Positions 1 through 7,501 of a stretch of 64,000 bases of DNA are shown one piece after another (the first letter of the stretch is position 1; each line of letters begins with the position of its first letter). The notes under the pieces are model-generated. The model saw only the letters and a list, made by a program, of their open reading frames with translations, was not told the origin of the DNA and did not search any database. The position numbers and the translations under genes were made by a program. The stretch covers positions 1 through 64,000 of the forward strand of contig CAZQXO010000006.1 of the NCBI GenBank assembly GCA_964597445.1, read 5' to 3'. The stretch comes from UBA10649 sp964597445. GTDB taxonomy: Bacteria > Actinomycetota > Actinomycetes > S36-B12.

Positions 1-135
1 TCCAGCGTCAGCAGATCACCCTCCGCCACACCCGACTCCGCCTCATCCAGCGTCAGCAGATCACCCTCCGCCACACCCGACTCCGCCTCATCCAGCGTCA
101 GCAGATCACCCTCCGCCACACCCGACTCCGCCTCA
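1..135. repeat. 45-bp in-frame tandem repeat inside livM (at least 3 copies)
   Basis: Three identical 45-bp units occupy 1-45, 46-90 and 91-135, and the array may continue past the left edge. Read on the minus strand in the livM frame each unit encodes DEAESGVAEGDLLTL, an acidic 15-residue peptide. Because 45 is divisible by three, copy-number changes keep the frame. The three copies show no differences, so the expansion looks recent. Confidence 0.95.
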
Positions 136-743
136 TCGACCGGAAGGACCTCCTCCTCATCGATGAAGAACTCCTCGAGAGCAGCCTCGGACTCCGCCTC
201 GGTGACCCCGACCTCCTCCTCGTCCGGGTAGCCGCCCTCCGGATAGGGGACGATGAGCTTGAGCCCCTCCTCACCGCCGAGCACCGCCGGGAACCGATTG
301 ATGATCGAGGCGGCCCCGACCGCGATGCCGAGGGTCAGGCCCGCAAGATAAGGCCCCTTCAACCGAGCACCGAGAGCACCGATGACGGCACCGGCGATGA
401 TGCCGCCGAGGCCGGCGAACACCATGGACCACACGGCGTTCCACGGCACACCCAGGATCGGCACGGTCGTCCAGTTCATCGACGTCAGGGCGAACACGTA
501 GCCGCCCACGGCCATGAGCGCCCCGTTGCCGAGCGACACCTGACCCGAGAGGCCGACGAGGATCGTCATGCCGAACATGGCCGTGGCGTACATCGCGGCC
601 ACAGCGAGGTAGTAGCTCATCTGGGTGTCGATGGCGCCGTTGAGCCACGTCAGGCCGATCCAGATGAGGAAGGCCAGCGCTGCGTGGCCGACGAGCCGAG
701 AACCCGGCCGTCGGATGATGAGGTCGTTCCAGCGAGTCAGCAT
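1..743 (-). CDS. livM: Branched-chain amino acid ABC transporter permease LivM (3' end beyond window)
   Basis: Inner-membrane permease of a LivFGHM-type importer. The start is the ATG at 743, overlapping the livH stop as ATGA. The visible 247 residues begin MLTRWNDLIIRRPGSR and contain several hydrophobic segments and LivM-like motifs (GLSGQVSLGNGALMAVGGY near residues 60-80, LKGPYLAGLTLG further on). After about residue 165 the chain becomes strongly acidic (GGYPDEEEVGVTEAESEAAL), and from residue 203 it consists of an exact 15-residue repeat, three copies of which reach the window edge. In LivM relatives this position is a loop before the second half of the membrane domain, so the rest of the permease should lie beyond the edge. 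The family call is secure; whether the repeat is compatible with function is unknown. Confidence 0.88.
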   Translation of the reverse strand, partial: MLTRWNDLIIRRPGSRLVGHAALAFLIWIGLTWLNGAIDTQMSYYLAVAAMYATAMFGMTILVGLSGQVSLGNGALMAVGGYVFALTSMNWTTVPILGVPWNAVWSMVFAGLGGIIAGAVIGALGARLKGPYLAGLTLGIAVGAASIINRFPAVLGGEEGLKLIVPYPEGGYPDEEEVGVTEAESEAALEEFFIDEEEVLPVDEAESGVAEGDLLTLDEAESGVAEGDLLTLDEAESGVAEGDLLTL

Positions 744-1621
744 CAGACCGCCCTCGCCTTGTGATGCGAGAAGACGCCGTCAGGCTTGAACCACAGGTTC
801 AGGCCGAGCAGCACGAGTGCGACGATCGCGGCGTTGCTCGCATCGCTGTACCCCGTGACGAGGGACAGGACGAGACCGGTGCCGATGCCGAAGGCGACCG
901 CACCGACCAGGGAGTCGAGGCCGCCGATGACGGCCGCGGTGAAGGCGAAGACGAGGAAGATGTCGAAGCTGTTGGGCGACAGAGTGGCGGTCGGTGCGAC
1001 GAGAACACCGGCGACCGCGCCCACCATGCCGGCGATCACCCAGCCCACCGCGAGCATGCGCGACACCCGCACACCGGAGAGTCGCGCGACCTCAGGATTG
1101 AAGGCTGCTGCGCGCATCGACAGTCCCAGTCGCGTCTTGGTCAGCAGGATGGCCAGTGCTGCCACGAGAATGGCTGTCACGACGAGCACGAGGATGTCGT
1201 AGGGCGTGATCGGGAAGACTCGGCCGAAGACCTCGATGCCGACGTACTCGACGGGGGTCGGGTAGGAGCGTGGCTCCCCGCCCCAGATCATCGCCGCAAG
1301 GGACTGCAACGCGATCAGGACGCCGAAGGTGGCGATGATGGCGCCGGATGAGTCTGCCCTGCGCACCGGCCGCATCACCAGGACGTGCACGATCAGACCG
1401 AGGAGAGCTCCCGCGATGATCGCCAGGATCAGCGCGATCAGCCACGAGCCAGTCAGTTGAAGGGCGCTCAGGCCGACGAACGTCGTGAACATCGCCTGAC
1501 CCACCTGGGCGAAGTTGACGACGCGGGTCGATCGCCACACGAGCACGAGAGCCAGTGCCATCAGGGCGATGACGGCACCGTTGGCCACACCACCCAGCAC
1601 GAAGTCGACGAAGCTGCCCAT
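743..1621 (-). CDS. livH: Branched-chain amino acid ABC transporter permease LivH
   Basis: Inner-membrane permease subunit of about 292 residues, the usual LivH size. It is hydrophobic throughout, opens GSFVDFVLGGVANGAVIALM and has the LivH-like patches VVNFAQVGQAMF (the usual form is NFAQGE) and AVIGGLDSLVGAVAFG near the C-terminus, the region contacting the ATPase. A GTG at 1624 lies directly before the ATG at 1621; I prefer the ATG because GGAGGG sits 5-6 bases upstream of it. It pairs with LivM, and livM begins inside its stop codon. Confidence 0.93.
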   Translation of the reverse strand: MGSFVDFVLGGVANGAVIALMALALVLVWRSTRVVNFAQVGQAMFTTFVGLSALQLTGSWLIALILAIIAGALLGLIVHVLVMRPVRRADSSGAIIATFGVLIALQSLAAMIWGGEPRSYPTPVEYVGIEVFGRVFPITPYDILVLVVTAILVAALAILLTKTRLGLSMRAAAFNPEVARLSGVRVSRMLAVGWVIAGMVGAVAGVLVAPTATLSPNSFDIFLVFAFTAAVIGGLDSLVGAVAFGIGTGLVLSLVTGYSDASNAAIVALVLLGLNLWFKPDGVFSHHKARAV

Positions 1622-1660
1622 CACGCCCTCCGCTCGCGTCGTCCGGTCATCGCGCCCACC

Positions 1661-2365
1661 TCAGTAGCCCAGGTACGCATGTCGGAGCTGCTCGTCCGAG
1701 GCGATCTGCGCTGCAGGGCCCTGCTGCACGACCTGCCCGAGATTCAGGACCATGCCCGTCTTCGCCACGCGCAGCGCTGTCACGGCGTTCTGCTCCACGA
1801 GCAGGACCGCGAGATTCGTCTCACGCGCACGATCGCGCACCAGCTCGAGGATCTGCGTGACGATCAGCGGCGCCAGTCCGAGAGAAGGCTCATCGAGCAG
1901 CAGGACCTGCGGGCCGCACATCAGCGCCCGCCCGATCGCCAGCTGCTGCCGCTCGCCACCGCTCAGGGTGTCGGCCCGGAGATGGCGGCGCTCCTGCAGG
2001 ATCGGGAAGAGTCCGTAGACCTTCGCCTCTGATGCATGTCGCTGGGCACCGGTGCGCCAGAGCCCGCCCAGTCGCAGGTTCTCCTCGACCGTCAACTCGG
2101 GAATCGTCGAGCGACCCTCCGGGACCATCGCGATGCCCGCGCGCACGACGTCCTCGGGAGACTGGCCGGTGATGTCCTGGCCGTTGAACGTGACCCGGCC
2201 GGACTCCGGTCGGACGAGACCCGACAGGGTCCGCAGCAGGGTCGACTTGCCGGCACCGTTCGCGCCGATCACGGCTGTCACCTGACCGGGAGGGACGGTG
2301 AGCGAGACATCCTGCAGCGCGCGCACCGGACCGTAGGAGACGGAGAGACCCTCGACGACGAGCAT
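1661..2365 (-). CDS. livF: Branched-chain amino acid ABC transporter ATP-binding protein LivF
   Basis: Cytoplasmic ATPase of 234 residues. It has Walker A GANGAGKST, signature LSGGERQQLAIGRAL, Walker B VLLLDEPSLGLAP and the switch-region histidine replaced by VEQN, as is normal for LivF. The start ATG at 2365 (MLVVEGLSVSYGPVRAL) overlaps the livG stop; the frame stays open upstream only because it is antisense-like in composition, so the homology start was chosen. About 40 bases separate its stop from livH. With LivG it powers import of leucine, isoleucine and valine or related amides; no substrate-binding protein gene is in view. Confidence 0.94.
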   Translation of the reverse strand: MLVVEGLSVSYGPVRALQDVSLTVPPGQVTAVIGANGAGKSTLLRTLSGLVRPESGRVTFNGQDITGQSPEDVVRAGIAMVPEGRSTIPELTVEENLRLGGLWRTGAQRHASEAKVYGLFPILQERRHLRADTLSGGERQQLAIGRALMCGPQVLLLDEPSLGLAPLIVTQILELVRDRARETNLAVLLVEQNAVTALRVAKTGMVLNLGQVVQQGPAAQIASDEQLRHAYLGY

Positions 2366-3150
2366 CAGTGCGCCTCCTCGCCGAGGTAGGCCGCCAGGAC
2401 GGCCGGATCCGAGCGCACCTGATCGGGTGACCCGGCCGCGATGACGGAGCCGGCGTCGAGCACCCAGATGAACTCGCACACGTCCATCACGAGCTCCATG
2501 TGATGCTCGACGAGGAGCACGCTGCGGTGCGGCGCCCAGCTCTTGATGAGCGCACCGAGGTCAGCCATGTCGCCTGCGCTGATGCCGCCGGCCGGCTCGT
2601 CGAGCAGCAGGATCTTCGGATCGCTGACCAGGGCTCGCGCGAGAGCGACCCGCTTCTGGATCGGATACGGCAGCTCCCCCGGGCGTCGATCCGCCACGTC
2701 GAGGACCGCGAGCTCCTCCATCACCGCAAGGGCCTTCTCACGCACCTGCCGCTGCCGCGCATCAGCCCACGGCAGCGCGAGGGCGTCGACGACGATGCCG
2801 CTGCGCACGCTGGCCGAGGCACCGAGCATGACGTTCTCGAGGGCTGTCAGGCTCGGGAAGAGCCCGACCCCCTGCAGCGTTCGGGCGATGCCGAGCCGCG
2901 TGAGGCGGTGCGGGGAGATGTGCCGGAGTCGTCGGCCATCGACGCGCACCTGCCCCGAGTCGGGTGCGAGGAATCCGCTCATGATGTTGAAGACGGTCGT
3001 CTTGCCCGCCCCGTTGGGGCCGATGAGTCCGGTGACGCTGCCCCGGGGCACACCGATGCTCACATCGTTCAGAATGCGCAGGCCGCTCAGGGTCACGCTG
3101 ACATCCACCGTCTCGAGCACGGGATTGGTCAGCGGCAGGTAGTACCCCAC
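2365..3150 (-). CDS. livG: Branched-chain amino acid ABC transporter ATP-binding protein LivG
   Basis: Cytoplasmic ATPase of 261 residues. Walker A is GPNGAGKTT, Walker B ILLLDEPAGG, followed by VEHHM. The signature is the degenerate PYPIQKRVALARAL rather than LSGGQ, which is common in LivG. The frame is open for a further 288 bases upstream, but the GTG at 3150 follows GAAGGAG by four bases and matches the family start (GYYLPLTNPVLETVDVSV), so that start is preferred. It is the first gene of the visible livGFHM operon and lies downstream of the rplA terminator. Confidence 0.92.
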   Translation of the reverse strand: MGYYLPLTNPVLETVDVSVTLSGLRILNDVSIGVPRGSVTGLIGPNGAGKTTVFNIMSGFLAPDSGQVRVDGRRLRHISPHRLTRLGIARTLQGVGLFPSLTALENVMLGASASVRSGIVVDALALPWADARQRQVREKALAVMEELAVLDVADRRPGELPYPIQKRVALARALVSDPKILLLDEPAGGISAGDMADLGALIKSWAPHRSVLLVEHHMELVMDVCEFIWVLDAGSVIAAGSPDQVRSDPAVLAAYLGEEAH

Positions 3151-3271
3151 GAGGCTCCTTCGATCCACTGCCGGTCGATCCGCGGTCGACCCCCGATCCG
3201 CCGCGGCGATCCGGGCAGACCCTTGAGTCTCGCCCCCCTCCTCCGCCCCGGCAACCGATTCGGACAAATGG

Positions 3272-3305
3272 GCAGCCCCCGGGCGCCGGAGCGCTCGGGG
3301 GCTGC
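3272..3305 (-). terminator. Rho-independent-like terminator after rplA
   Basis: A perfect 10-bp stem is formed by GCAGCCCCCG (3272-3281) and CGGGGGCTGC (3296-3305) with a 14-base loop, 20 bases beyond the rplA stop. On the minus strand it is followed by CATTTGTCC, a weak T-tract. It would separate the rplK-rplA transcript from livGFHM. The rest of 3151-3325 shows nothing else clear. Confidence 0.75.
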
Positions 3306-3325
3306 AGGAGCTTTCGGGTCGGATG

Positions 3326-4039
3326 CTAGGCGTCGTCCTCGGCCATGAGGTCCTTGACCCGATTGGGATCCACCGGCACGCCAGGGCCCATCGTGGACGA
3401 CATGGTCGCCTTCCTGATGTACCGACCCTTGGCCGCACTGGGCTTGGCGCGCAGGATCTCGTCGAGGGCCGCCGCGTAGTTCTCCACGAGGGCCTGCTCG
3501 CCGAACGAGGCCTTGCCGATCGGGAAGTGCAGGTTCGAGTGCTTGTCGACCCGGAACTCGATCTTGCCGCCCTTGATGTCGTTCACGGCCTTGGCCACAT
3601 CCATGGTGACCGTGCCCGTCTTCGGGTTCGGCATGAGGCCACGGGGGCCGAGGACCTTGCCCAGGGTTCCGACCTTGCCCATGAGGTCGGGGGTGGAGAC
3701 AGCAGCGTCGAAGTCCGTCCAGCCGCCCTTCACCTTCTCGATCATGTCGTCGCCACCGACGAAGTCGGCACCCGCAGCACGCGCCTCGTCGGCCTTCTCA
3801 CCGTTGGCGAAGACCAGGACCCGAGCGGTCTTGCCAGTGCCGTGCGGAAGGTTGACGGTGCCCCGGACCATCTGATCGGCCTTGCGGGGATCGACACCGA
3901 GACGCATCGACACCTCGACGGTCGGGTCGAACTTGGTGGACACACCCTCCTTGACCAGGCGCACTGCCGACAGCGGCGAGTACAGGGCGGACGTGTCGAT
4001 CTTCTCTGCTGCGGCCCGGTAGGCCTTGCTGCGCTTCAT
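3326..4039 (-). CDS. rplA: 50S ribosomal protein L1
   Basis: Ribosomal protein uL1, 237 residues, building the L1 stalk of the large subunit and often repressing its own operon. The start is the ATG at 4039 (MKRSKAYRAAAEKIDTSALY), which has GAAGGAG eight bases upstream; an ATG 69 bases earlier gives a leader with no family match. Conserved L1 segments are present: GTVNLPHGTGKTARVLVFA, LGPRGLMPNPKTGTV and the C-terminal TMGPGVPVDPN. It follows rplK after 100 bases. The usual next genes rplJ-rplL-rpoB-rpoC are not downstream; a terminator and the liv genes are. Confidence 0.98.
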   Translation of the reverse strand: MKRSKAYRAAAEKIDTSALYSPLSAVRLVKEGVSTKFDPTVEVSMRLGVDPRKADQMVRGTVNLPHGTGKTARVLVFANGEKADEARAAGADFVGGDDMIEKVKGGWTDFDAAVSTPDLMGKVGTLGKVLGPRGLMPNPKTGTVTMDVAKAVNDIKGGKIEFRVDKHSNLHFPIGKASFGEQALVENYAAALDEILRAKPSAAKGRYIRKATMSSTMGPGVPVDPNRVKDLMAEDDA

Positions 4040-4139
4040 CTCTGCTCCTTCGCAGGTCGTGGTCCGAGCCGCGCCGGCTCTGCCACTGGGGTTGGGTGAC
4101 TGACACACGAGAGCGTCGAAGTGCTCTCGAGGTCTCCGG

Positions 4140-4571
4140 CTATGCGGAGACAGTGATGCCCATCTGACGGGCGGTGCCCTCGATGATCTTCATCGCGGCC
4201 TCGACGTCATTGGCGTTCAGGTCGGGCATCTTGACCTCGGCGATCTCACGCACCTGAGCCTTCGTGATCGATCCTGCCTTGACCTTGTGCGGTTCGCCCG
4301 AGCCCTTCTCGAGGCCAGCGGCCTTGAGGATCAGGCGCGAGGCCGGCGGGGTCTTGAGCACGAAGTCGAACGAGCGATCCTCGTAGACCGTGATCTCGAC
4401 CGGGATGATGTTGCCCCGCTGGTTCTCCGTCGCAGCGTTGTACGCCTTGCAGAAGTCCATGATGTTGACGCCGTGCTGACCCAGGGCCGGGCCGACCGGC
4501 GGCGCCGGGTTCGCTTGACCGGCCTGGATCTGGAGCTTGATCAGGCCGGCGACCTTCTTCTTCGGTGCCAT
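4140..4571 (-). CDS. rplK: 50S ribosomal protein L11
   Basis: Ribosomal protein uL11, 143 residues, full length. It binds the GTPase-associated centre of 23S rRNA and is needed for stringent-response activation of RelA. It starts MAPKKKVAGLIKLQIQAGQA and contains the family's proline-rich PAPPVGPALGQHGVNIMDFCKAYN segment (split here by its hinge) and a C-terminal RNA-binding domain ending GTARQMGITVSA. It lies 72 bases after nusG; a short hairpin (CGGGC 4603-4607 with GCCCG 4612-4616) sits in that gap. Confidence 0.98.
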   Translation of the reverse strand: MAPKKKVAGLIKLQIQAGQANPAPPVGPALGQHGVNIMDFCKAYNAATENQRGNIIPVEITVYEDRSFDFVLKTPPASRLILKAAGLEKGSGEPHKVKAGSITKAQVREIAEVKMPDLNANDVEAAMKIIEGTARQMGITVSA

Positions 4572-4643
4572 GGTGTGTCGGGTCCTTCGTTGTGGTGGCT
4601 CACGGGCGGCAGCCCGCGAGGTGGAGCGATCGTGCCGGTGGTG

Positions 4644-5519
4644 CTAGTTCTTGATGATCTGGCTGAAGGCCAGCTCGACAGGGGTCTCGCGACCGAAGAT
4701 CTCGACGAGGCCGGTGACCTTCTGGGCCTCGATGTTGATCTCCGAGATCGTGGCGTGCAGGGTCGCGAAGGGACCATCGACGACCGTGACGGAGTCGCCG
4801 ATCGAGAAGTCCACCTCGACCACGGGTGCCGGCGTGAGGCCGCCTCCCGACGACGCCTCGGCGGTGCCCGGTGCCGCGGCCTTCTTCTCGGGGGCCGGGG
4901 CGAGGATCGCCACGACCTCGTCGAGCGACAGCGGAGCAGGCTGGTGGCCGTGGCCGACGAAGCCGGTCACGCCCGGGGTGTGCCGGATCGTGCCCCAGGA
5001 CTCATCGGTGAGCTCCATCCGGACGAGGACGTATCCGGGGAACTTGTTGCGGCGGACCAGCTTGCGCACGCCGCCCTTGATCTCCGTGACCTCCTCCATC
5101 GGCACCTCGACCTGGAAGACGTAGTCCTCCATGTTCATGTTGCTGATGCGGGTCTCGATGTTCGTCTTGACCTTGTTCTCGTACCCGGCGTACGAGTGGA
5201 TGACGTACCAGTCGCCGGGAGCCACGCGCATCTGCTCGCGGAAGGCGGCGACGGGATCCTCGTCCTCCTCCTCGACGGCAGCGACAGCGACATCGGCGGC
5301 GGCCACCACCTCGGCAGACTCGGCTGCCTCTGCGGCGATCTCGGCGAACTCGGCATCGACGATCGCCGCAGCGTCGTCGAGGGCGTCCTCGGCGTCGACG
5401 ATCGCCTCGGCGACCTGCTCGGGCGTGGCGTCGGCGGCAACGTCGACGACCACCTCGTCACCACCGGGTGCGGTGGCGAACGGGTCGAGCGAGGGCGACG
5501 TGGGGTCCTGGTCGGACAC
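4644..5519 (-). CDS. nusG: Transcription elongation/antitermination factor NusG
   Basis: RNA polymerase-associated factor of 291 residues. Residues 1-90 are a very acidic, alanine-rich extension, as usual in actinobacterial NusG. The NGN domain follows (WYVIHSYAGYENKVKTNIE, then FPGYVLVRMELTDESWGTIR and HTPGVTGFVG). A linker rich in Ala, Pro and Gly leads to the C-terminal KOW domain (FSIGDSVTVVDGPFATLHAT), which in other bacteria binds Rho or S10. It sits between secE and rplK in the standard order. The A/E-rich start makes several antisense frames look open; those are shadows. Confidence 0.97.
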   Translation of the reverse strand: MSDQDPTSPSLDPFATAPGGDEVVVDVAADATPEQVAEAIVDAEDALDDAAAIVDAEFAEIAAEAAESAEVVAAADVAVAAVEEEDEDPVAAFREQMRVAPGDWYVIHSYAGYENKVKTNIETRISNMNMEDYVFQVEVPMEEVTEIKGGVRKLVRRNKFPGYVLVRMELTDESWGTIRHTPGVTGFVGHGHQPAPLSLDEVVAILAPAPEKKAAAPGTAEASSGGGLTPAPVVEVDFSIGDSVTVVDGPFATLHATISEINIEAQKVTGLVEIFGRETPVELAFSQIIKN

Positions 5520-5559
5520 GGCGGTCAGTCTCCTTGGGTCGTTGGGTTGCGGCGCGAGG

Positions 5560-5805
5560 TCATCCGAAGATGCGGAGGACGACCTCGGTGAACACGAAGT
5601 CGTAGCCGGCGATGATCCCGGCCATGATGAGGACGAAGATGACCACCACGGTGGTGTAGGCGATCAGCTCCTTGCGGGTCGGCCAGATGACCTTGCGCAG
5701 TTCGGCGACCACCTGGCGGATGAACAGCGCCAGGCGCGAGAACACGTTGCCCTCGTCCTTGCGACCGCGTGAACCGCGGTCGGGGACGGCGTCGGTGTCC
5801 GTCAT
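5560..5805 (-). CDS. secE: Preprotein translocase subunit SecE
   Basis: Small membrane subunit of the SecYEG channel, 81 residues. The ATG at 5805 has GAGGAG nine bases upstream. A polar N-terminus (MTDTDAVPDRGSRGRKDEG) leads into the conserved amphipathic segment RQVVAELRKVIWPTRKEL, then a single membrane helix at about residues 50-72. It lies 40 bases upstream of nusG and downstream of tRNA-Trp, the standard actinobacterial arrangement. The spacer before it carries a 17-base direct repeat (5822-5838 and 5844-5860) of unknown meaning. Confidence 0.97.
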   Translation of the reverse strand: MTDTDAVPDRGSRGRKDEGNVFSRLALFIRQVVAELRKVIWPTRKELIAYTTVVVIFVLIMAGIIAGYDFVFTEVVLRIFG

Positions 5806-5920
5806 CGTCTGGCTCCTCGTGCTGCTCGGGTGCTGCTCTCGTCCTGCTCGGGTGCTGCTCGGTGGTGCTGATCGGTGGACCTGCTCGTGCGGTGGCGTCC
5901 ATGGCAGGGCGCCACCCCCG

Positions 5921-5993
5921 CAGGGCCGGAGGGACTTGAACCCCCAACCGCCGGTTTTGGAGACCGGTGCTCTACCAATTGAGCTACGACCCT
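5921..5993 (-). tRNA. tRNA-Trp (anticodon CCA)
   Basis: Reading the minus strand from 5993, the acceptor AGGGTCG pairs with CGGCCCT (5922-5928), the D arm is AGCTCAATTGGTAGAGC, the anticodon loop reads CTCCAAA inside a CCGGT/ACCGG stem, and the T arm is GGGGGTTCAAGTCCCTC. The discriminator is G. The 3' CCA is not encoded. It is immediately upstream of secE. Confidence 0.97.
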
Positions 5994-6134
5994 CCGGAGC
6001 CACCCCGGGGGCAGCTCCGATGACGCGTCGGAGGGCAGGCTCGCGCCGACCTACTTCAGCGAAGGAGGAGTCTACGGGGCCGCCCCGAGACGGGTCCAAT
6101 CCGGCCCCACGGGGGCGGCTGCAAGGATGGCCCC

Positions 6135-7340
6135 ATGACCGAGTCGCGCCTGTCCCGCCGTATCGCCGCCATCTCCGAGTCCGCCACTCTGGCCGTCGAT
6201 GCCAAGGCCAAGGCCCTCAAGGCGGCGGGTCGGCCCGTCATCGGCTTCGGCGCCGGCGAACCGGACTTCCCCACCCCCGACTACATCGTGGCGGCCGCCC
6301 AGGCGGCGTGCGCGGACGCCCGCTGGCACCGGTACACCCCGGCCGGCGGCCTGCCCGAGCTGAAGGAGGCCATCGCCGCCAAGACGCTGCGGGACTCCGG
6401 CTACGACGTGAAGGCCAGCCAGGTCCTCGTGACGAACGGGGGCAAGCAGGCCCTCTACAACGCCTTCGCGGCCCTCCTCAACCCCGGCGACGAGGCGATC
6501 CTGCCCGCGCCCTACTGGACCACGTACCCCGAGGCGATCCGCCTCGCCGGCGGCGTCCCCGTCGAGGTCATGACCGACGAGACCTCCGGCTACCGCGCCA
6601 CGGTGGAGCAGCTCGAGGCCGCGCGCACGCCGCGCACCACGATGCTGGTGTTCGTCTCCCCCTCCAACCCCACCGGGGCGGTGTACTCCCCCGCCGAGGT
6701 GGAGGCGATCGGTCGCTGGGCCGCCGAGCACGGCCTCTGGGTCGTGACCGACGAGATCTACGAGCACCTCGTCTACGGCGACGCTGAGTTCTCCTCCATG
6801 CCGGTCCTCGTGCCGGAGCTGGCCGACCGCTGCGTCATCGTCAACGGGGTCGCCAAGACCTACGCGATGACCGGCTGGCGGGTGGGCTGGATGATCGGCC
6901 CGGACGACATCGTCAAGGGAGCGACCAACCTCCAGTCCCATGCGACCTCGAACGTGGCGAACGTCTCGCAGGTCGCCGCTCTCGCCGCTGTCAGCGGAGA
7001 CCTCGCCGCAGTCGAGGAGATGAAGGTGGCCTTCGACCGTCGCCGCCTGCTCATCACGGGTCTGCTGGACGCAATCCCGGGGGTGGCCTGCCCGACGCCC
7101 GAGGGCGCCTTCTACGTCTACCCCTCCGTCAAGGGGCTGATCGGGAGCACCCTGCGCGGCAGCCGGATCGAGTCCTCGAGCCAGCTGGCCGGCATCATCC
7201 TCGACGAGGCCGAGGTGGCTGTCGTGCCCGGTGAGGCCTTCGGCACACCGGGCTACCTGCGGCTGTCGTACGCGACGTCGGATGCCGACATCACGGAAGG
7301 TGTGGGGCGCATCGCCTCGCTCCTGGGCGAGGCCCGGTAG
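6135..7340 (+). CDS. aspC: Pyridoxal-phosphate-dependent aspartate aminotransferase
   Basis: Class I fold-type I aminotransferase of 401 residues that transfers the amino group of aspartate to 2-oxoglutarate. Family marks are GFGAGEPDFPTPDYI near the N-terminus, the tyrosine region YWTTYPE, the SPSNPTGAVYS motif, DEIYEHLVY, and NGVAKTYAMTGWRVGW, whose lysine (K241) should form the Schiff base. The substrate arginine lies in the C-terminal YLRLSYA. The codons for the last ten residues and the stop are the first unit of the tandem array that follows. Just upstream is a GC-rich inverted repeat (6079-6086 with 6112-6119), possibly a leader hairpin. Asp specificity is inferred from family and position beside secE/murB. 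Confidence 0.93.
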   Translation: MTESRLSRRIAAISESATLAVDAKAKALKAAGRPVIGFGAGEPDFPTPDYIVAAAQAACADARWHRYTPAGGLPELKEAIAAKTLRDSGYDVKASQVLVTNGGKQALYNAFAALLNPGDEAILPAPYWTTYPEAIRLAGGVPVEVMTDETSGYRATVEQLEAARTPRTTMLVFVSPSNPTGAVYSPAEVEAIGRWAAEHGLWVVTDEIYEHLVYGDAEFSSMPVLVPELADRCVIVNGVAKTYAMTGWRVGWMIGPDDIVKGATNLQSHATSNVANVSQVAALAAVSGDLAAVEEMKVAFDRRRLLITGLLDAIPGVACPTPEGAFYVYPSVKGLIGSTLRGSRIESSSQLAGIILDEAEVAVVPGEAFGTPGYLRLSYATSDADITEGVGRIASLLGEAR

Positions 7341-7500
7341 TCCGCCTCGCTCCTGGGCGAGGCCCGGTAGTCCGCCTCGCTCCTGGGCGAGGCCCGGTAG
7401 TCCGCCTCGCTCCTGGGCGAGGCCCGGTAGTCCGCCTCGCTCCTGGGCGAGGCCCGGCAGTCCGCCTCGCTCCTGGGCGAGGCCCGGCAGTCCGCCTCGC
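7311..7500. repeat. 30-bp tandem hairpin repeat array copying the aspC 3' end
   Basis: Six 30-bp units end at 7340, 7370, 7400, 7430, 7460 and 7490, followed by a 10-base partial unit to 7500. The first unit is the last ten codons of aspC including its TAG; units 2-4 also end in TAG, and units 5-6 end in CAG. Each unit holds the inverted repeat GCCTCGC-TCCTGG-GCGAGGC, so each can fold as a 7-bp stem with a 6-base loop on either strand. The array fills the whole space between the convergent genes aspC and murB and may serve as a bidirectional 3' end. No spacers differ between units, so it is not CRISPR. Confidence 0.97.
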
Positions 7501-7501
7501 G

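Noticed and set aside
4601..4616. Riboswitch or L1-binding leader between nusG and rplK
   Set aside because: Only a short 5-bp hairpin is visible, too little to call a specific regulator.
5822..5860. 17-base direct repeat between tRNA-Trp and secE as a regulatory element
   Set aside because: It is a CTG/CTC-rich low-complexity stretch with no symmetry or link to a known regulator.
7311..7500. CRISPR-like array
   Set aside because: The units are contiguous with no variable spacers, and no cas gene is in the window.
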